The translations under genes were made by a program, and so were the position numbers. A stretch of 5,987 bases of DNA. Origin: an uncultured Bacteroidales bacterium. GTDB lineage: Bacteria; Bacteroidota; Bacteroidia; Bacteroidales; UBA932. This document shows positions 5,513-5,987 of this stretch, in pieces. A model generated the notes under the pieces. The model was given only the letters and a program-made list of their open reading frames with translations, did not search any database and was not told where the DNA came from. The stretch covers positions 1 to 5,987 of the forward strand of contig CAMZCW010000144.1 of NCBI GenBank assembly GCA_947305045.1. The letters run 5' to 3'. The stretch's first letter is position 1, and each line of letters begins with the position of its first letter.

Positions 5513-5987
5513 ACCTTCTTTTCAGATTCCCGGTCGTGGCCGGGAATGACATCCTGACCGGCCTTCCCCTCGTCATGGCCGGGCTCCCCTTCGTCATGGC
5601 CGGGCTTCCCCTCGTCATGACCGGCTTGACCGGTCATCTCCTCCCACAACGGGGCGTGCTGCATGAACTGCCAACCATCGGCTGTACGTTCAAAGATGAA
5701 TGTTTTGTGACCGTTTGTGATGGCTATATACTTCACTTTCAATTCATTATTATACCGCAGCGCCTGGTCCACCACCACCTGGTCCAATATCACTTCCGGC
5801 CGTTTGCACTCCACTACCATAAGCGGCTGCGCCTGGCGATTGTACACCACGATATCGGCCCTATAGTCCTTTCTCGCATGGCTGAACGCCACCTCGCTCC
5901 CCATCATGTGCTCCGGGACATGCATCCCCTCATGCAGCACCGATATAAACCACTGCCGCACCGCCTCCTCCGGCGTATTCCGCACAC
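5509..5987 (-). CDS. HsdR N-terminal-domain (PD-(D/E)xK fold) protein, 5' end cut by window
   Basis: Small stand-alone protein related to the N-terminal nuclease domain of type I restriction HsdR subunits (HSDR_N_2-like), widespread in Bacteroidota, with unknown cellular role. The visible part begins around VRNTPEEAVRQWF, which corresponds to the family's TPEEWVRQ segment. The first tens of residues are therefore missing, and the GTG at 5985 is probably an internal valine. Counting from that codon, D44 (RADIVVYN) and E59-C-K61 (VVECKRP) form the PD-(D/E)xK signature, followed by DQALRYN and the YIAITNGHKTFIFER core. The family usually ends soon after the segment matching residues 105-116. Here residues 116-154 are entirely repeat-encoded (GQAGHDEGKPGHDEGEPGHDEGK, AGQD, VIPGHDRES), followed by EKKV. 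No helicase or specificity genes lie beside it. Its stop overlaps the cca start by 4 nt (ATGA). Confidence 0.82.
   Translation of the reverse strand, partial: VRNTPEEAVRQWFISVLHEGMHVPEHMMGSEVAFSHARKDYRADIVVYNRQAQPLMVVECKRPEVILDQVVVDQALRYNNELKVKYIAITNGHKTFIFERTADGWQFMQHAPLWEEMTGQAGHDEGKPGHDEGEPGHDEGKAGQDVIPGHDRESEKKV
5524..5550 (-). repeat. 27-nt palindromic element at the end of the HsdR_N gene, distal copy
   Basis: Perfect 8-bp stem ATTCCCGG (5526-5533) with CCGGGAAT (5540-5547), 6-nt loop TCGTGG (5534-5539), bordered by AG and GAC. It is opposite in orientation to the copy at 5614-5640. It encodes VIPGHDRES near the C-terminus of the protein and ends 12 nt before the cca start codon. Confidence 0.75.
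5549..5611 (-). repeat. 21-nt tandem units in the HsdR_N tail
   Basis: Two near-identical 21-nt units (5570-5590 and 5591-5611, both starting TCGTCATGGCCGGGCT) differ at only two positions, one at the unit end. A degenerate third unit covers 5549-5569. They encode PGHDEGE, PGHDEGK-type heptads and AGQD on the coding strand. Each unit resembles the left half of the flanking palindrome plus a few extra bases, so the array probably grew by slippage or unequal exchange from a palindrome. Confidence 0.75.
5614..5640 (+). repeat. 27-nt palindromic element in the HsdR_N gene, proximal copy
   Basis: Perfect 8-bp stem ATGACCGG (5617-5624) with CCGGTCAT (5630-5637), loop CTTGA (5625-5629), flanked by GTC and CTC. 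Encodes EMTGQAGHD (residues 116-124 of the visible protein), in the same phase and orientation as the proximal copies in xerC and cca. It marks the point where family similarity ends and the repeat-derived tail begins. Confidence 0.8.

Noticed and set aside
5549..5640. Possible CRISPR array (regular short repeats)
   Set aside because: The units are contiguous 21-nt tandems without unique spacers, lie in frame within a gene, and no cas genes are present.

Overview
The window is a compact, GC-rich bacterial segment with seven protein genes, all on the minus strand. In transcription order (right to left) they are: a 5'-truncated HsdR_N-like nuclease-fold protein, a CCA-adding tRNA nucleotidyltransferase/poly(A)-polymerase family enzyme with an HD domain, a Xer-type tyrosine recombinase, a short ribosome hibernation factor (HPF), the DNA polymerase III delta subunit (HolA), an ABC exporter ATPase, and its ABC-2 (NatB-like) permease, cut off at the left edge. 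The gene set, the protein styles (small HsdR_N protein, xerC-hpf pair, short HPF, NatA/NatB-like pair) and the general lack of Shine-Dalgarno sites suggest a Bacteroidota member, probably an uncultured high-GC Bacteroidales. That taxonomy is an inference.

Layout: genes overlap or nearly touch (4 nt, 8 nt and 1 nt overlaps; a 4 nt gap before the permease). There are only two real intergenic gaps, 55 nt between cca and xerC and 31 nt between holA and the ATPase. Both are largely filled by short palindromic repeats. The segment reads as one co-directional housekeeping cluster (tRNA maturation, chromosome dimer resolution, ribosome dormancy, clamp loading, export). Nothing shows that the genes form one pathway. 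There is no stretch over 300 bases without a gene.

The notable signal is a family of roughly 27-nt palindromic elements: 5' GTC, an 8-bp perfect stem, a 5-6 nt loop, the other stem arm, then CTC or CT. Five copies with perfect stems lie inside three unrelated genes, always in the same phase, because 27 nt equals 9 codons. In each gene they form a composite insertion: a copy read as E-(M/T)-(P/T)-G-Q-A-G-(H/G)-D, then Gly-rich spacer units, then an opposite-orientation copy (degenerate in cca). The composite is placed in an N-terminal loop of the recombinase, just after the catalytic D-x-D of the CCA enzyme, and as the C-terminal tail of the HsdR_N protein. Stem sequences differ between copies but stay fully base-paired. 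Two related elements lie between genes, and each overlaps the upstream gene's stop codon. This resembles in principle the in-frame palindromic elements known in Rickettsia, but whether this family has been described cannot be judged from sequence alone.
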